DNA from: an uncultured Pseudomonadota bacterium
GTDB taxonomy: Bacteria; Pseudomonadota; Gammaproteobacteria; Steroidobacterales; Steroidobacteraceae
Length of the DNA stretch: 64,000 nt
Reading direction: 5' to 3'
Assembly (NCBI GenBank): GCA_903927005.1
Contig: CAIYLH010000059.1
Location: 1 to 64,000 of the forward strand
Shown here: piece by piece, positions 1 to 9,277 of the stretch
How the letters are laid out: every line of letters begins with the position of its first letter
Numbering within the stretch: the first letter of the stretch is position 1
Made by a program: the position numbers and the translations under genes
The notes under the pieces: generated by a model
Database searches by the model: none
What the model was told of the DNA's origin: nothing
Seen by the model: only the letters and a program-made list of their open reading frames with translations

Positions 1-1875
1 CGCATAGATCTTGCTGCGGCCGATGGTTTCTGCCGTTGCGGATACGCCGGCTCCTATCGACCGCCAGGTAAGGCCGGCATACAGTGCATTTTCGGGTACC
101 GCCGGCAGGTGGCTACCGGCCGGGACTGGCAGTGGTACGCAGGGCGTTACGGCGCACGCTGTGTACGTTGCCAGTGTCGCAGCATGTAGGTACGTATAGG
201 CGAGCGTGCCAGTCGTGCGCGCTGCAAGGTCGACTTCCAGGCTTGCTTCAGCGCCCTTGCGTTCGGTCGGTCCTATGTTCTCCATTACCGAGCGTCCACC
301 GGAATTCGCCTGAACTGCTAATTCATTTTCCGTGCGGATATAGAACGCGGCGACCGAGCCACGCATATGCTCGCCGCGCGCCTTCACGCCTACCTCATAA
401 TTTTCACTCTGCGCCGGGCGCAGGCTGGTGTTGAGACCCGGGTCGTTACCACTGGTGGAGCGGTAAGCGATGTCATTCAACGTCGGTGTCTCAAAGCCGC
501 GGCCATAGGACGCGTAGGCAGATAATCCTTCACGCACCTTGAACATGATCCCTGCAACGGGATTTGATCCGGCATAGCGCACGGTGGTTAACGGGCCGTC
601 GATCGCAAGATGGTTGCGTGACTCTACCCGCACTTCGCTGTGGCGCAGTCCCGCGATCGCACGTAGTCGAGCGGTGGCGTCCCATTCGAGTTGCAGGTAC
701 TGGTCGAACGCGCGCACCTGGTTGCCGTCGTTACGTCGCAACGCGCCGAAGATGCCAAGATCGGTGCCGACGAAGTTCAGGTAACCGCGGCGAGATTCAT
801 CGAGCGCGTCGTAGCTCGCGCCGAGGCTCCAACTCAGGGGCGTCCCGCCGGGCGTACGACGGTCGGTCAGTCGCATCTCGCCGCCACGGTAATCGCGACC
901 GAGGTCAATGATGCCGCCTGGATGGGTACTGCTCGCCAACTCGATCGATTTCAGAATTGACTGGAACTGGGTCGAGTGTCGATGGCCGGCATAGGCGGTC
1001 AGGGTGAGTTCGTCTGCGGCGCTCAATCGCGTCTGTAGCGTTGCGCCCACCTGCTCCTGCGCGAGGCTCTTGCGGGTGTTGTAGAGCAGAGAATTGCTGC
1101 CAGCCTGGACGGGATTGGCGGCAACCTGCGCGGCCGTTAGCCCCAGCGGGTCGTCAACCGGTGGCATGCCGATCGCGTTGGCGACCAGCGTCAGTCGCGT
1201 CTCCGGGCTCAGATCTACGTGCAGCTTCGCGTTCGCCGTGTTGCGCTCTGCGTGGCTGTGGTCGCGGTAGCCATCTGTGGCGAAGTGCGCAGCGTCGATC
1301 GTGTAGTTGAGCGTACCGTTGGTGCCGCCATCGCGCAGTACGTAGCGCTGCGTTCCGAGGCTGCCGCCTTCCAGGGTTGCTTCCGTCATTCCGCCTAGTG
1401 GCGCGTCGGCGGTCGTGATCGCGATGACGCCGCCCGCCGAGTTGCCGTAGAGCGCCGAGAACGGCCCGCGCAGGATCTCGATGCGATCGGCGCCACTCAG
1501 GTCGAAGTGTGAGTACTGGCCCTGTCCGTCTGGCATCGTGGCGGGAATGCCATCCGCATACAGGCGGATGCCGCGTGCGCCGAAGCTGGAGCGCGCGCCA
1601 AAGCCGCGGATCGACACCTGCAGGTCCTGTGCGTAGTTGCCGCGGTTCTGTATCGAAATTCCCGGCACCGGACCCAGGCTCTCCGACAGGTTGACCCCGA
1701 GGCCTGCACGTAGCGCGGCGCCGTCGACTCGACTGATGGAGGCGGGCACCTCCAGGCTAGCCTCGGCGGTGCGGGTCGCCAGCACGACCACGTCGGCGAG
1801 ATCCGCGCCGCTGGCGGGCGTTGCGCCGCTGGCGGCGCACGCAGAAAAAAGTATCAGGAGGGTCGATCGGCGCAT
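1..1875 (-). CDS. TonB-dependent outer-membrane receptor, C-terminus cut by window edge
   Basis: The frame is open from an ATG at 1875 to base 1 (625 codons) and the stop lies outside the window. A signal peptide of about 24 residues (MRRSTLLILFSACAAS) is followed by a TonB-box-like LADVVVLATR and a plug domain with the family motifs SIRGFGARS, DRIEILRGPFSALYGNSAGGVI. The rest fits a beta-barrel. Family members are about 650-750 residues, so roughly 50-100 residues are missing. It begins 70 bases after the ureG stop on the same strand and may be co-transcribed with the urease genes, which would suggest metal uptake (nickel is the inference). The barrel sequence alone does not give the ligand. 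Confidence 0.88.
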   Translation of the reverse strand, partial: MRRSTLLILFSACAASGATPASGADLADVVVLATRTAEASLEVPASISRVDGAALRAGLGVNLSESLGPVPGISIQNRGNYAQDLQVSIRGFGARSSFGARGIRLYADGIPATMPDGQGQYSHFDLSGADRIEILRGPFSALYGNSAGGVIAITTADAPLGGMTEATLEGGSLGTQRYVLRDGGTNGTLNYTIDAAHFATDGYRDHSHAERNTANAKLHVDLSPETRLTLVANAIGMPPVDDPLGLTAAQVAANPVQAGSNSLLYNTRKSLAQEQVGATLQTRLSAADELTLTAYAGHRHSTQFQSILKSIELASSTHPGGIIDLGRDYRGGEMRLTDRRTPGGTPLSWSLGASYDALDESRRGYLNFVGTDLGIFGALRRNDGNQVRAFDQYLQLEWDATARLRAIAGLRHSEVRVESRNHLAIDGPLTTVRYAGSNPVAGIMFKVREGLSAYASYGRGFETPTLNDIAYRSTSGNDPGLNTSLRPAQSENYEVGVKARGEHMRGSVAAFYIRTENELAVQANSGGRSVMENIGPTERKGAEASLEVDLAARTTGTLAYTYLHAATLATYTACAVTPCVPLPVPAGSHLPAVPENALYAGLTWRSIGAGVSATAETIGRSKIYA

Positions 1876-1945
1876 CGCGATGCCTTCAGGTCGAATAGCA
1901 AATCAGTTTACCATTCGGCCGCTAACGTGGCCTCCGACGAGCAGA

Positions 1946-2596
1946 TCAGCCTGTAAAGACACGGATGCGCTCGACGACTCGGCGAACGATCTCGTCCAGA
2001 CCCTGCCCCGTCTTTAGGTTTGTGAACACAAACGGCCGCTCCGGTCGCATCCGGCGCGCATCGTGGTCCATCACCTCGAGCGAGGCGCCAACCATCGGTG
2101 CAAGATCGATCTTGTTGATTACCAACAGATCCGAGCGCGTGATGCCAGGACCGCCTTTGCGAGGGATCTTGTCGCCCGCCGCGACGTCGATGACGTAAAT
2201 GGTGTAGTCCGACAGTTCCGGACTGAAGGTCGCGGCAAGGTTGTCGCCGCCACTTTCCACGAATACGACCTCGAGGTTGCCGAAGCGACGTACTAGTTGG
2301 TCGACAGCTTCGAGGTTGATCGAGGCGTCTTCGCGTATCGCCGTATGTGGGCAGCCGCCGGTCTCTACACCGATGATCCGCTCAGGCGCCAGCGCCTCGT
2401 TGCGGACCAGGAACTGGGCGTCCTCCTCGGTATAGATATCATTGGTAACCACTGCGATTTGGAAGCTGTCGCGCAGCGCCCGGCAGAGGCTGAGCGTCAG
2501 TGCTGTCTTGCCCGAGCCGACCGGCCCGCCGATGCCGACGCGAAGCGGACCGTGACGACTGTCAGGAGCGGAAGAGGCGAGTGTATTGGGTTTCAT
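1946..2596 (-). CDS. ureG: Urease accessory GTPase UreG
   Basis: 216 residues, the normal family length. It is a SIMIBI-class GTPase that drives nickel insertion into urease with UreD, UreF and UreE in the cytoplasm. The P-loop GPVGSGKT is at residues 24-31. The nickel-binding CPH motif is in [26 protein letters not shown] is conserved, and the guanine-specificity motif is NKID. The ATG start overlaps the 3' end of ureF by 35 bases, so translation is probably coupled. It is the last urease gene in the run and is followed after 70 bases by a TonB-dependent receptor. Confidence 0.97.
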   Translation of the reverse strand: MKPNTLASSAPDSRHGPLRVGIGGPVGSGKTALTLSLCRALRDSFQIAVVTNDIYTEEDAQFLVRNEALAPERIIGVETGGCPHTAIREDASINLEAVDQLVRRFGNLEVVFVESGGDNLAATFSPELSDYTIYVIDVAAGDKIPRKGGPGITRSDLLVINKIDLAPMVGASLEVMDHDARRMRPERPFVFTNLKTGQGLDEIVRRVVERIRVFTG

Positions 2597-3248
2597 GTTG
2601 CATCGATGCGAGGGTAAATCCGGGCAGGAGATTGCTGCAGTCGTCGGCTGAACGACTAATGGCGCGCAAAGCGATGGCGTTGAGGCAACCGCCCAACTCC
2701 AGCAGTAGCCGCTGACCTGACTTCTGGCCGAGCGGGACGGCCTTCAGGCTGGCGAGGACGGCACTTTCCAGCCACGCCCACAGATAGGCGATCACGGCGT
2801 CCTGTGCGCTCACGCCGCGATGAGCCGTGAGGGCCGTCCAGGCCGTCGGGTAGGACAGCAGCTCTTGTCGGTCGAGTTCCTCCAGCAGCGCAAGCGTTGC
2901 GGCTGGAACGCTGGTGTCGTCGCGCACGAGCTCCAGCATCGAGCGCCCCATCTGGCGAGTCTCGGCGTACAGCTCACGCGTCTCGCGGCTGGCGAGGAAT
3001 CGCTCGCTGAGGGCCCGGATGGTGATGTCGTCATCCTGCTGCCAGGCGTCCATCAGACGCGCTACCCACGTCGCATCCCATGCGCCAACGCCGGCTTCCA
3101 GCGTTGTGGCCAGCCAGGTGCCTGTCGAGGCTTCGTCGTGTACGTCGCCGACCTCGATCGCCCACTCAAGTCCTTGCGAATAGCTGAACGCACCGACCGG
3201 CAGCGTTGTACTGGCCAGCTGCAGCACGCGGGCAAGTGTGGAGGTCAC
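2562..3248 (-). CDS. ureF: Urease accessory protein UreF
   Basis: 228 residues. It recruits UreG to the UreD-urease complex and acts as a gatekeeper in metallocentre assembly. The family hallmark [18 protein letters not shown] is at the N-terminus and the C-terminal tail contains [15 protein letters not shown], typical of UreF. The start is GTG at 3248, sharing GTGA with the ureE stop, so the two genes are translationally coupled. No strong Shine-Dalgarno sequence is visible before it, consistent with coupling. The 3' end overlaps ureG. Confidence 0.95.
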   Translation of the reverse strand: MTSTLARVLQLASTTLPVGAFSYSQGLEWAIEVGDVHDEASTGTWLATTLEAGVGAWDATWVARLMDAWQQDDDITIRALSERFLASRETRELYAETRQMGRSMLELVRDDTSVPAATLALLEELDRQELLSYPTAWTALTAHRGVSAQDAVIAYLWAWLESAVLASLKAVPLGQKSGQRLLLELGGCLNAIALRAISRSADDCSNLLPGFTLASMQHETQYTRLFRS

Positions 3249-3748
3249 GAGCGCCGGTACTCGTGGATGACCGGCGCGAGCCGCGCGCCGTCAGCAGCAT
3301 GTGCGTGGGAGTGGCCATAGGCGCCGCCCTCCGGTTCGAATGGCGCATCGACTTGACTGGAATCGAGCCCGAGGTTCGATAGCATTCTTGCCAACACCGC
3401 GTCGTACGCAATCCGCAACATCCCCTCGCGGATTTCGATTGCGACGTGGCGATTGCCGAGGTGATATGCGGCGCGCGCAAGCTGCGTGGCATCGCCGATG
3501 CGCGCCTCTAACAGCGGCTCGATGGCTGCGATCACTTCCACGATGGCGCCATCAGGCGCCTGCAGGCGGTCGCCTCCGCGCAGGCGCATTCCGCGCGGTA
3601 GCACCACGGCAGCCTCAGTGCCGCTTTCAAGTTGCGCCAACAGGCGACTGCGAGTGCGTTCCTCGTACGTCAGGCTTATGCGGTCAGACGCGGTGCCAGT
3701 GGCATTGGTGACCGGCTCCAGCCGCAGAGGTGTCGATTCCTGGGTCAT
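3245..3748 (-). CDS. ureE: Urease accessory nickel chaperone UreE
   Basis: 167 residues from ATG 3748. A longer in-frame reading from 3883 lies inside ureC and is rejected. UreE dimers bind nickel and deliver it to UreG. Seen here: an N-terminal domain with LPRGMRLRGGDRL, the metal-binding domain with AYHLGNRHVAIEI, and a short histidine-rich tail (GHSHAHA). The tail is modest compared with the Klebsiella type, suggesting a chaperone rather than a nickel store. The gene starts 13 bases after the ureC stop. Confidence 0.93.
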   Translation of the reverse strand: MTQESTPLRLEPVTNATGTASDRISLTYEERTRSRLLAQLESGTEAAVVLPRGMRLRGGDRLQAPDGAIVEVIAAIEPLLEARIGDATQLARAAYHLGNRHVAIEIREGMLRIAYDAVLARMLSNLGLDSSQVDAPFEPEGGAYGHSHAHAADGARLAPVIHEYRRS

Positions 3749-3761
3749 CGGCAGCTCGCAG

Positions 3762-5464
<1,703 letters not shown>

Positions 5465-5465
<1 letters not shown>

Positions 5466-5770
5466 CAGAGCGGTCCTTGGATGCGTCCGTTGAACCCAAA
5501 GACGCGTCGTGCGCCTGCATAAGCGACCAATCGGACGGTGCGCGTCTGACCCGGTTCGAAGCGCACGGCGGTGCCGGCAGCGATGTCCAGGCGGTAGCCG
5601 CGCGCCGCGGTCCGATCGAACTGCAGCGCGTCGTTCACCTCATGGAAATGGTAGTGAGAACCGACCTGGATGGGACGGTCACCACTATTGGCAACGGCAA
5701 GCGTCACGCTCGGGCGCCCGACGTTGATTTCTATCTCGCCCGGCAGGACGTCGATTTCCCCTGGCAGCAT
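5465..5770 (-). CDS. ureB: Urease beta subunit
   Basis: 101 residues, separate from gamma as in most proteobacteria. It is a structural subunit of the (alpha-beta-gamma)3 urease. Conserved segments are [22 protein letters not shown] and [18 protein letters not shown]. The N-terminus carries a doubled PGEID-PGEIE stretch, consistent with the usual MxPGEI start. It lies 8 bases after the ureA stop and abuts ureC. Confidence 0.97.
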
Positions 5771-5778
5771 GGGCGTTC

Positions 5779-6081
5779 CTAGATGATCGGCTGGTGGACG
5801 GTCACGAGTTTCGTGCCGTCGGGGAATGTGGCCTCGACCTGGATTTCAGAGATCATCTCGGCAATGCCTTCCATCACCTCGGCGCGCGTCAGCACCGTTT
5901 GCCCGAAACTCATGAGTTCCGCAACCGTGCGTCCGTCGCGCGCGCCTTCGAGAATTGCCGCGCTGATGAACGCGATCGACTCGGGGTAGTTGAGCTTCAG
6001 GCCGCGCGCGCGGCGGCGTTCCGCTACCAGCGCAGCGGTGAAGATCAGCAGCTTGTCCTTCTCACGCGGTGTCAGTTCCAT
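5779..6081 (-). CDS. ureA: Urease gamma subunit
   Basis: 100 residues, the standard length. Conserved [29 protein letters not shown] and the C-terminal [14 protein letters not shown] are all present. It packs against UreC and UreB in the cytoplasmic holoenzyme. It starts 12 bases after the ureD stop, so it is part of one tight urease transcription unit. Confidence 0.97.
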   Translation of the reverse strand: MELTPREKDKLLIFTAALVAERRRARGLKLNYPESIAFISAAILEGARDGRTVAELMSFGQTVLTRAEVMEGIAEMISEIQVEATFPDGTKLVTVHQPII

Positions 6082-6093
6082 CGCCGTTCCCTG

Positions 6094-7005
6094 TTAGACA
6101 GACCAGATACGCGGCGGTGTCGCCACTTTTCCCAGATAGGCGGGCCGCAGCAGCGACCAGAGCCGAACGAACCATTCGAACGCTTCTTCCGTAGAGGGGC
6201 CGAGATAGCGCGCGAGCAATACCTCAGGCAACTGGGTGACGGCACCCTGGCCTGAGTGCTGCGGACGGACCGCCCTGCAGGCGTCCAGCAGTGAGCGATC
6301 GGCGAGGGCGCCCACAGCCCACAGGGTGCCAAAAACCGGTTGCTCGGCAAAGCCTGCGCGTGCCGTGAGCAGTGGCGAGCCACCAACGAGAGAGGCCCGC
6401 TCTTCCCAGCGTAGTCGCCCCGCACAGCGTAGCGTGGTCAGCATCTCCAGCTGCCCCGTGTCGAAGCGCTCGCCGGAGGCGGTGCGTCCAAGGCACCACA
6501 AGTCCCATCCGAGCATACGCGAGTCAATATCAAGATCCATCTCTAGTGTGGCGCGCGCGTGTGCGCCGTCGTAGACGATGGCTTCGCGGGGCAGGTACTC
6601 CAGCTGAGCACCACGTGCGGTATGCAATCGTGTAGTTAGGCTGGCCGTAGAGTGTGGCGCGCGATACCACTTGGTCGCGCCGGGCGTCGTAAGCAGCGCG
6701 TGGCAGTCTGGGCCGCAGTGCGCGTCGATCTGCAGGCAGTCGCCGCCGACGATGCCGGCGGGAGGATGCAGCACGATCGCGTGGCAGGGAGCGTCACCCT
6801 CAGGGTGCAGCGCACGCTGCACCAGTAGCGGACCGGTGTGCCGCTGGTGCGCAAGAACAGTGCGCTCGCCGCGGCGTTCGAAGCGCAGCGAGAGTTCCGC
6901 GAGCCAGCCAGCGTATCCGCTCGCGGTTGTCGAGGGATCAGTGCGTGGATCGATCGAGTTCGTCGATCTGTTCGTCGCGGGCGAGACAATACTCGAGCGT
7001 GTCAT
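6094..7005 (-). CDS. ureD: Urease accessory protein UreD (UreH)
   Basis: 303 residues from ATG 7005. A longer frame extends to 7134, but its extra N-terminus is serine/threonine-rich and unlike UreD. Recognisable family sequence begins only at about GWLAELSLRFERRG, and conserved LHPPAGIVGGD and TTPGATKWYR follow. UreD is the scaffold that binds apo-urease and carries nickel through a tunnel to the active site. The first 30 or so residues have no counterpart in typical UreD, and no ATG, GTG or TTG occurs nearer the conserved part. The 7005 start would overlap the upstream small ORF by 68 bases, so the start is uncertain but the identity is not. Confidence 0.9.
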   Translation of the reverse strand: MTRSSIVSPATNRSTNSIDPRTDPSTTASGYAGWLAELSLRFERRGERTVLAHQRHTGPLLVQRALHPEGDAPCHAIVLHPPAGIVGGDCLQIDAHCGPDCHALLTTPGATKWYRAPHSTASLTTRLHTARGAQLEYLPREAIVYDGAHARATLEMDLDIDSRMLGWDLWCLGRTASGERFDTGQLEMLTTLRCAGRLRWEERASLVGGSPLLTARAGFAEQPVFGTLWAVGALADRSLLDACRAVRPQHSGQGAVTQLPEVLLARYLGPSTEEAFEWFVRLWSLLRPAYLGKVATPPRIWSV

Positions 7006-7183
7006 TGAGGCGCTGCAACAGTTCGTGAAGAGGCTCGTGCTGCCGTCGTACCAGCGCCACCCAGAACTTGTTGGCGTCGGAAGCGACAGCGGCGCAGTCG
7101 ATCGTGTCGATCCGGCCGAGGTCGATTGTGCCACCCGAAGTGATGAATCGGTTCAATACCGGAAAGGGCGTCTGCTGTTGCAT
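6938..7183 (-). CDS. Small protein of unknown function leading the urease cluster
   Basis: 81 residues from ATG 7183, with a plausible Shine-Dalgarno GAAGAAG just upstream. The composition is protein-like: a hydrophobic core (FWVALV), a leucine-rich helical stretch (LHELLQRLNDTLEYCLAR) and an acidic tail (DEQIDELDRSTH), with no signal peptide or membrane segment. It overlaps the start region of ureD in another frame. I do not recognise the family. Its position suggests a small accessory factor or leader of the urease operon, but an unrelated small protein is possible. Confidence 0.5.
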   Translation of the reverse strand: MQQQTPFPVLNRFITSGGTIDLGRIDTIDCAAVASDANKFWVALVRRQHEPLHELLQRLNDTLEYCLARDEQIDELDRSTH

Positions 7184-7219
7184 GGAATATCTACTTCTTC
7201 GCGAATCGCATCTGCTGTT

Positions 7220-7242
7220 CTCGACGGAGCCGCTCCGTCGAG
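7220..7242. repeat. Perfect 11-bp inverted repeat (hairpin), intergenic
   Basis: The arms CTCGACGGAGC (7220-7230) and GCTCCGTCGAG (7232-7242) are perfectly complementary around one base. In RNA this would fold as about a 9-bp stem with a 5-base loop. It sits 13 bases after the stop of the DUF2946-like gene and 37 bases before the small urease-leading ORF, both on the minus strand. No T-tract follows. It could be a terminator, an attenuator or a regulator site separating copper from urease genes. Confidence 0.45.
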
Positions 7243-7254
7243 TCGTCTTGGGGA

Positions 7255-7647
7255 TCAGACTGACAGCGGTGGTGCGCGCGGCGATTTTTCGACGACGTCG
7301 AAGTAGGGTTGCCAGGAAGCAGGGTCGTCGTGGACCCAGGCCGGCGAGGCGGCCGGTAGAACGATCAGTCCGGCAATGGCCGGCACGGACGGTGGGAGTA
7401 CTGTGTCGAGACCCCCGGCACCGCTTGCAGCTGCGCGTGCCTCGGGCGTTGCCAGCGACGCGCCAGCGTGCCCGCGCACGGCCGCGCCGTCGATAAGGAC
7501 CGCGAGGGTCTGGGTAAGGCCGTCATCACCGAGTTCTGGGCCGTGGTGCCCTAGCACGAGTCCCGCAGGCATGAACGCGCGCAGCAGCAGCAGCGGCAGC
7601 AGCAGCGTTGCAAGGGACCGATGGCGGCGATGCGGGGCGCGGAACAT
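7255..7647 (-). CDS. DUF2946-like small exported/membrane protein
   Basis: 130 residues. An N-terminal hydrophobic segment (LATLLLPLLLLRAFMPAGLVLG) acts as signal or anchor. A second hydrophobic stretch (AIAGLIVLPAASP) and a proline-rich end (EKSPRAPPLSV) follow. The LRAFMPAG core and overall layout match DUF2946 proteins, which often sit with copper-resistance genes. It lies 69 bases downstream of the Csp1-like copper storage gene on the same strand, supporting a copper-related role. The usual cysteine and histidine motifs are weak here, so the assignment is tentative. Confidence 0.55.
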   Translation of the reverse strand: MFRAPHRRHRSLATLLLPLLLLRAFMPAGLVLGHHGPELGDDGLTQTLAVLIDGAAVRGHAGASLATPEARAAASGAGGLDTVLPPSVPAIAGLIVLPAASPAWVHDDPASWQPYFDVVEKSPRAPPLSV

Positions 7648-7716
7648 AGTCCGTTTTACGATTCCACTGCGGGCCCGCGCAATAGGGTCCTCAGTGTAGT
7701 AAACGCCGGGAAATGA

Positions 7717-8157
7717 CTAGATCGCGATCTTGCCGCATTCCTGCGCGCAGGCCGCACAGGCCTCCGCACAGGCCTTGCAGGGGGCATGGTCAACGTGCTT
7801 TCGGCACTCGTCCTCGCAAGCCTTGCAGACGTCGCGCGCGACGCTGGCATAGCGGGGCAGTAATGGCGAATTCTGCGCGGCAAGCACCGCGAGCGCGCTG
7901 CAGACCGCCTGTAGGCCGGTGACCGACCGCGCGCAGGCCGCCATCGCCTTGTCGCCTTCGGCGAGCAGGTCGAGGCAGTGAGCGTGGCAGATTTCGGCCG
8001 CGCGAACGCAGTGGATGGCCGAGTCGAGCAGTACTGAGCCACCCGCGTGGTGATGGTGCGCCATTGCGTGATCGTCCGGGCCCTCGGCGCTTGCCTGAGC
8101 GGCGATGGTGGCGAGGGCGATGCCCCCGGCGGCCAGCAGTAGTTCCCGGCGTTCCAT
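7717..8157 (-). CDS. Tat-exported four-helix copper storage protein (Csp1-like)
   Basis: 146 residues. The leader MERRELLLAAGGIALATIAA has the twin-arginine layout, so export of a folded protein is likely. A histidine-rich spacer (DHAMAHHHH) precedes a helical domain with 13 cysteines at residues 50, 57, 61, 75, 86, 111, 114, 118, 127, 130, 134, 137 and 141. Thirteen inward-facing cysteines is the count in the exported methanotroph protein Csp1, which fills a four-helix bundle with Cu(I). A GGAG site precedes the ATG. Role: periplasmic copper buffering or storage. Confidence 0.88.
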   Translation of the reverse strand: MERRELLLAAGGIALATIAAQASAEGPDDHAMAHHHHAGGSVLLDSAIHCVRAAEICHAHCLDLLAEGDKAMAACARSVTGLQAVCSALAVLAAQNSPLLPRYASVARDVCKACEDECRKHVDHAPCKACAEACAACAQECGKIAI

Positions 8158-8206
8158 GGCGTATTCTCCGGTCGTTTGACGTTGCGACTCAGCTAGGCGG
8201 GTCGAA

Positions 8207-9142
8207 TTATGTCACGCCGTTCCTGGTGTTGTCTGGGGTGCCGCGTAACGGCTTTTGCAGCGATTCGCGGGCTAGGGCCGCGAACGCCAGCGTTGCCGGT
8301 GATGCCCCGCTGCTGCGGTGGGCCACCGCCAGTTCCGCGACCCCTTCGTAGCCGTGGATAGGCCGGTAGACGACGTTTTCAAGGCCAATACAGGCTACCG
8401 AGCGCGGCACAGGCACTACGCCGTAACCCGCTGCTGCCATTGCGATTGCAGTGATGAAGTCGCGGACCCGATAGGCGAGCTTGGGCTCGAATCCGCCGCT
8501 GGAGGCCAGTGCGGCGAGGTGCTCGGCAAAGCCCGCACTCTCGTCGAACTGAGGAATGATGAATGGCTGGTCGGCGAGCGCACGCAGGTCGACCCGCTGG
8601 TGGGCGAGGGGGTGGTTGGCGGCGACCGCCAGCAGCATCGACTCACGGTGGATTACGGTTGCGCTGACGCCGTCCGGATAGGTTGCCCGCGGACGTACGA
8701 ACGCCACGTCCAGCGACCCGTCACGCAGTGCTGTCAGCTGCTTGGGTGTCTCCATGCCGGTCACCTGTACCTGGACGTCGGGGCGAGCCAGCCGGAACCG
8801 CTCAAGGGCGGAGGACAGCACGCCGCTCAGGGCTGCAGAAACGACGTAGCCGATTTCCAGCCGGCCCACCTCGCCGCGGCCGGCGCGGCGGGCGGCGGCC
8901 TCGGCCCGGTCGATTTGCTGCAGCGCAACACGCGCCTCCGCGAGCAGCGCCTGTCCCGCTTCGGTGAGTGTGACGGCGGCCCGGCGGCCGCGGTTCAGCA
9001 GGCGGGTGCCGAGGCGCCGCTCCAGATCCTGCAGTTGCCGGCTCAACGCGGACTGCGCGACGTCCAGGCGGTCGGCGGCATGACCGAAATGCAGGTCTTC
9101 CGCGAGGGTGACGAAGGTGCGGAGCTGGCGGGTTTCGATCAC
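8207..9142 (-). CDS. LysR-type regulator, probable activator of the divergent glutarate genes
   Basis: 311 residues from GTG 9142. A longer frame to ATG 9199 would add an AT-rich, unlike-protein leader that overlaps the divergent promoter. The N-terminal winged helix contains RQLRTFVTLAEDLHFGHAA and AQSALSRQLQDLERRLG, followed by a periplasmic-binding-protein-like effector domain. It is divergent from gcdH with 135 bases between, the same layout as GcdR-gcdH-gcdG in pseudomonads, so glutarate or a related acid is the likely inducer (inference). An imperfect dyad at 9180-9203 lies in the shared promoter. Confidence 0.88.
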   Translation of the reverse strand: MIETRQLRTFVTLAEDLHFGHAADRLDVAQSALSRQLQDLERRLGTRLLNRGRRAAVTLTEAGQALLAEARVALQQIDRAEAAARRAGRGEVGRLEIGYVVSAALSGVLSSALERFRLARPDVQVQVTGMETPKQLTALRDGSLDVAFVRPRATYPDGVSATVIHRESMLLAVAANHPLAHQRVDLRALADQPFIIPQFDESAGFAEHLAALASSGGFEPKLAYRVRDFITAIAMAAAGYGVVPVPRSVACIGLENVVYRPIHGYEGVAELAVAHRSSGASPATLAFAALARESLQKPLRGTPDNTRNGVT

Positions 9143-9179
9143 GACTGAGTTTGATCCTATATACAGATCATAAATATCA

Positions 9180-9203
9180 TTTAAGACATTGAAAGTCATT
9201 AAA
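9180..9203. promoter_or_regulatory. Candidate LysR operator dyad between lysR and gcdH
   Basis: The AT-rich divergent intergenic region contains TTTAAGAC (9180-9187) and GTCATTAAA (9195-9203), an imperfect inverted repeat broken by one extra base. A second AT-rich patch at 9157-9180 carries more partial symmetry. LysR proteins usually bind such dyads upstream of the divergent target. Spacing to the gcdH start (9278) would place it in the -35 or activator region if transcription begins about 30-50 bases before the gene. Confidence 0.35.
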
Positions 9204-9277
9204 GCGGTCTGGCCTAATCGGCCCTCAGATTCGCGCCGCTGGCGCGCCGGCGACCGTCAATCCAGAGGACTCGACCC

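Noticed and set aside
8318-9148. 276-codon plus-strand frame opposite the LysR regulator
   Set aside because: Antisense to the HTH and effector domains, with low-complexity Gly/Val-rich composition.
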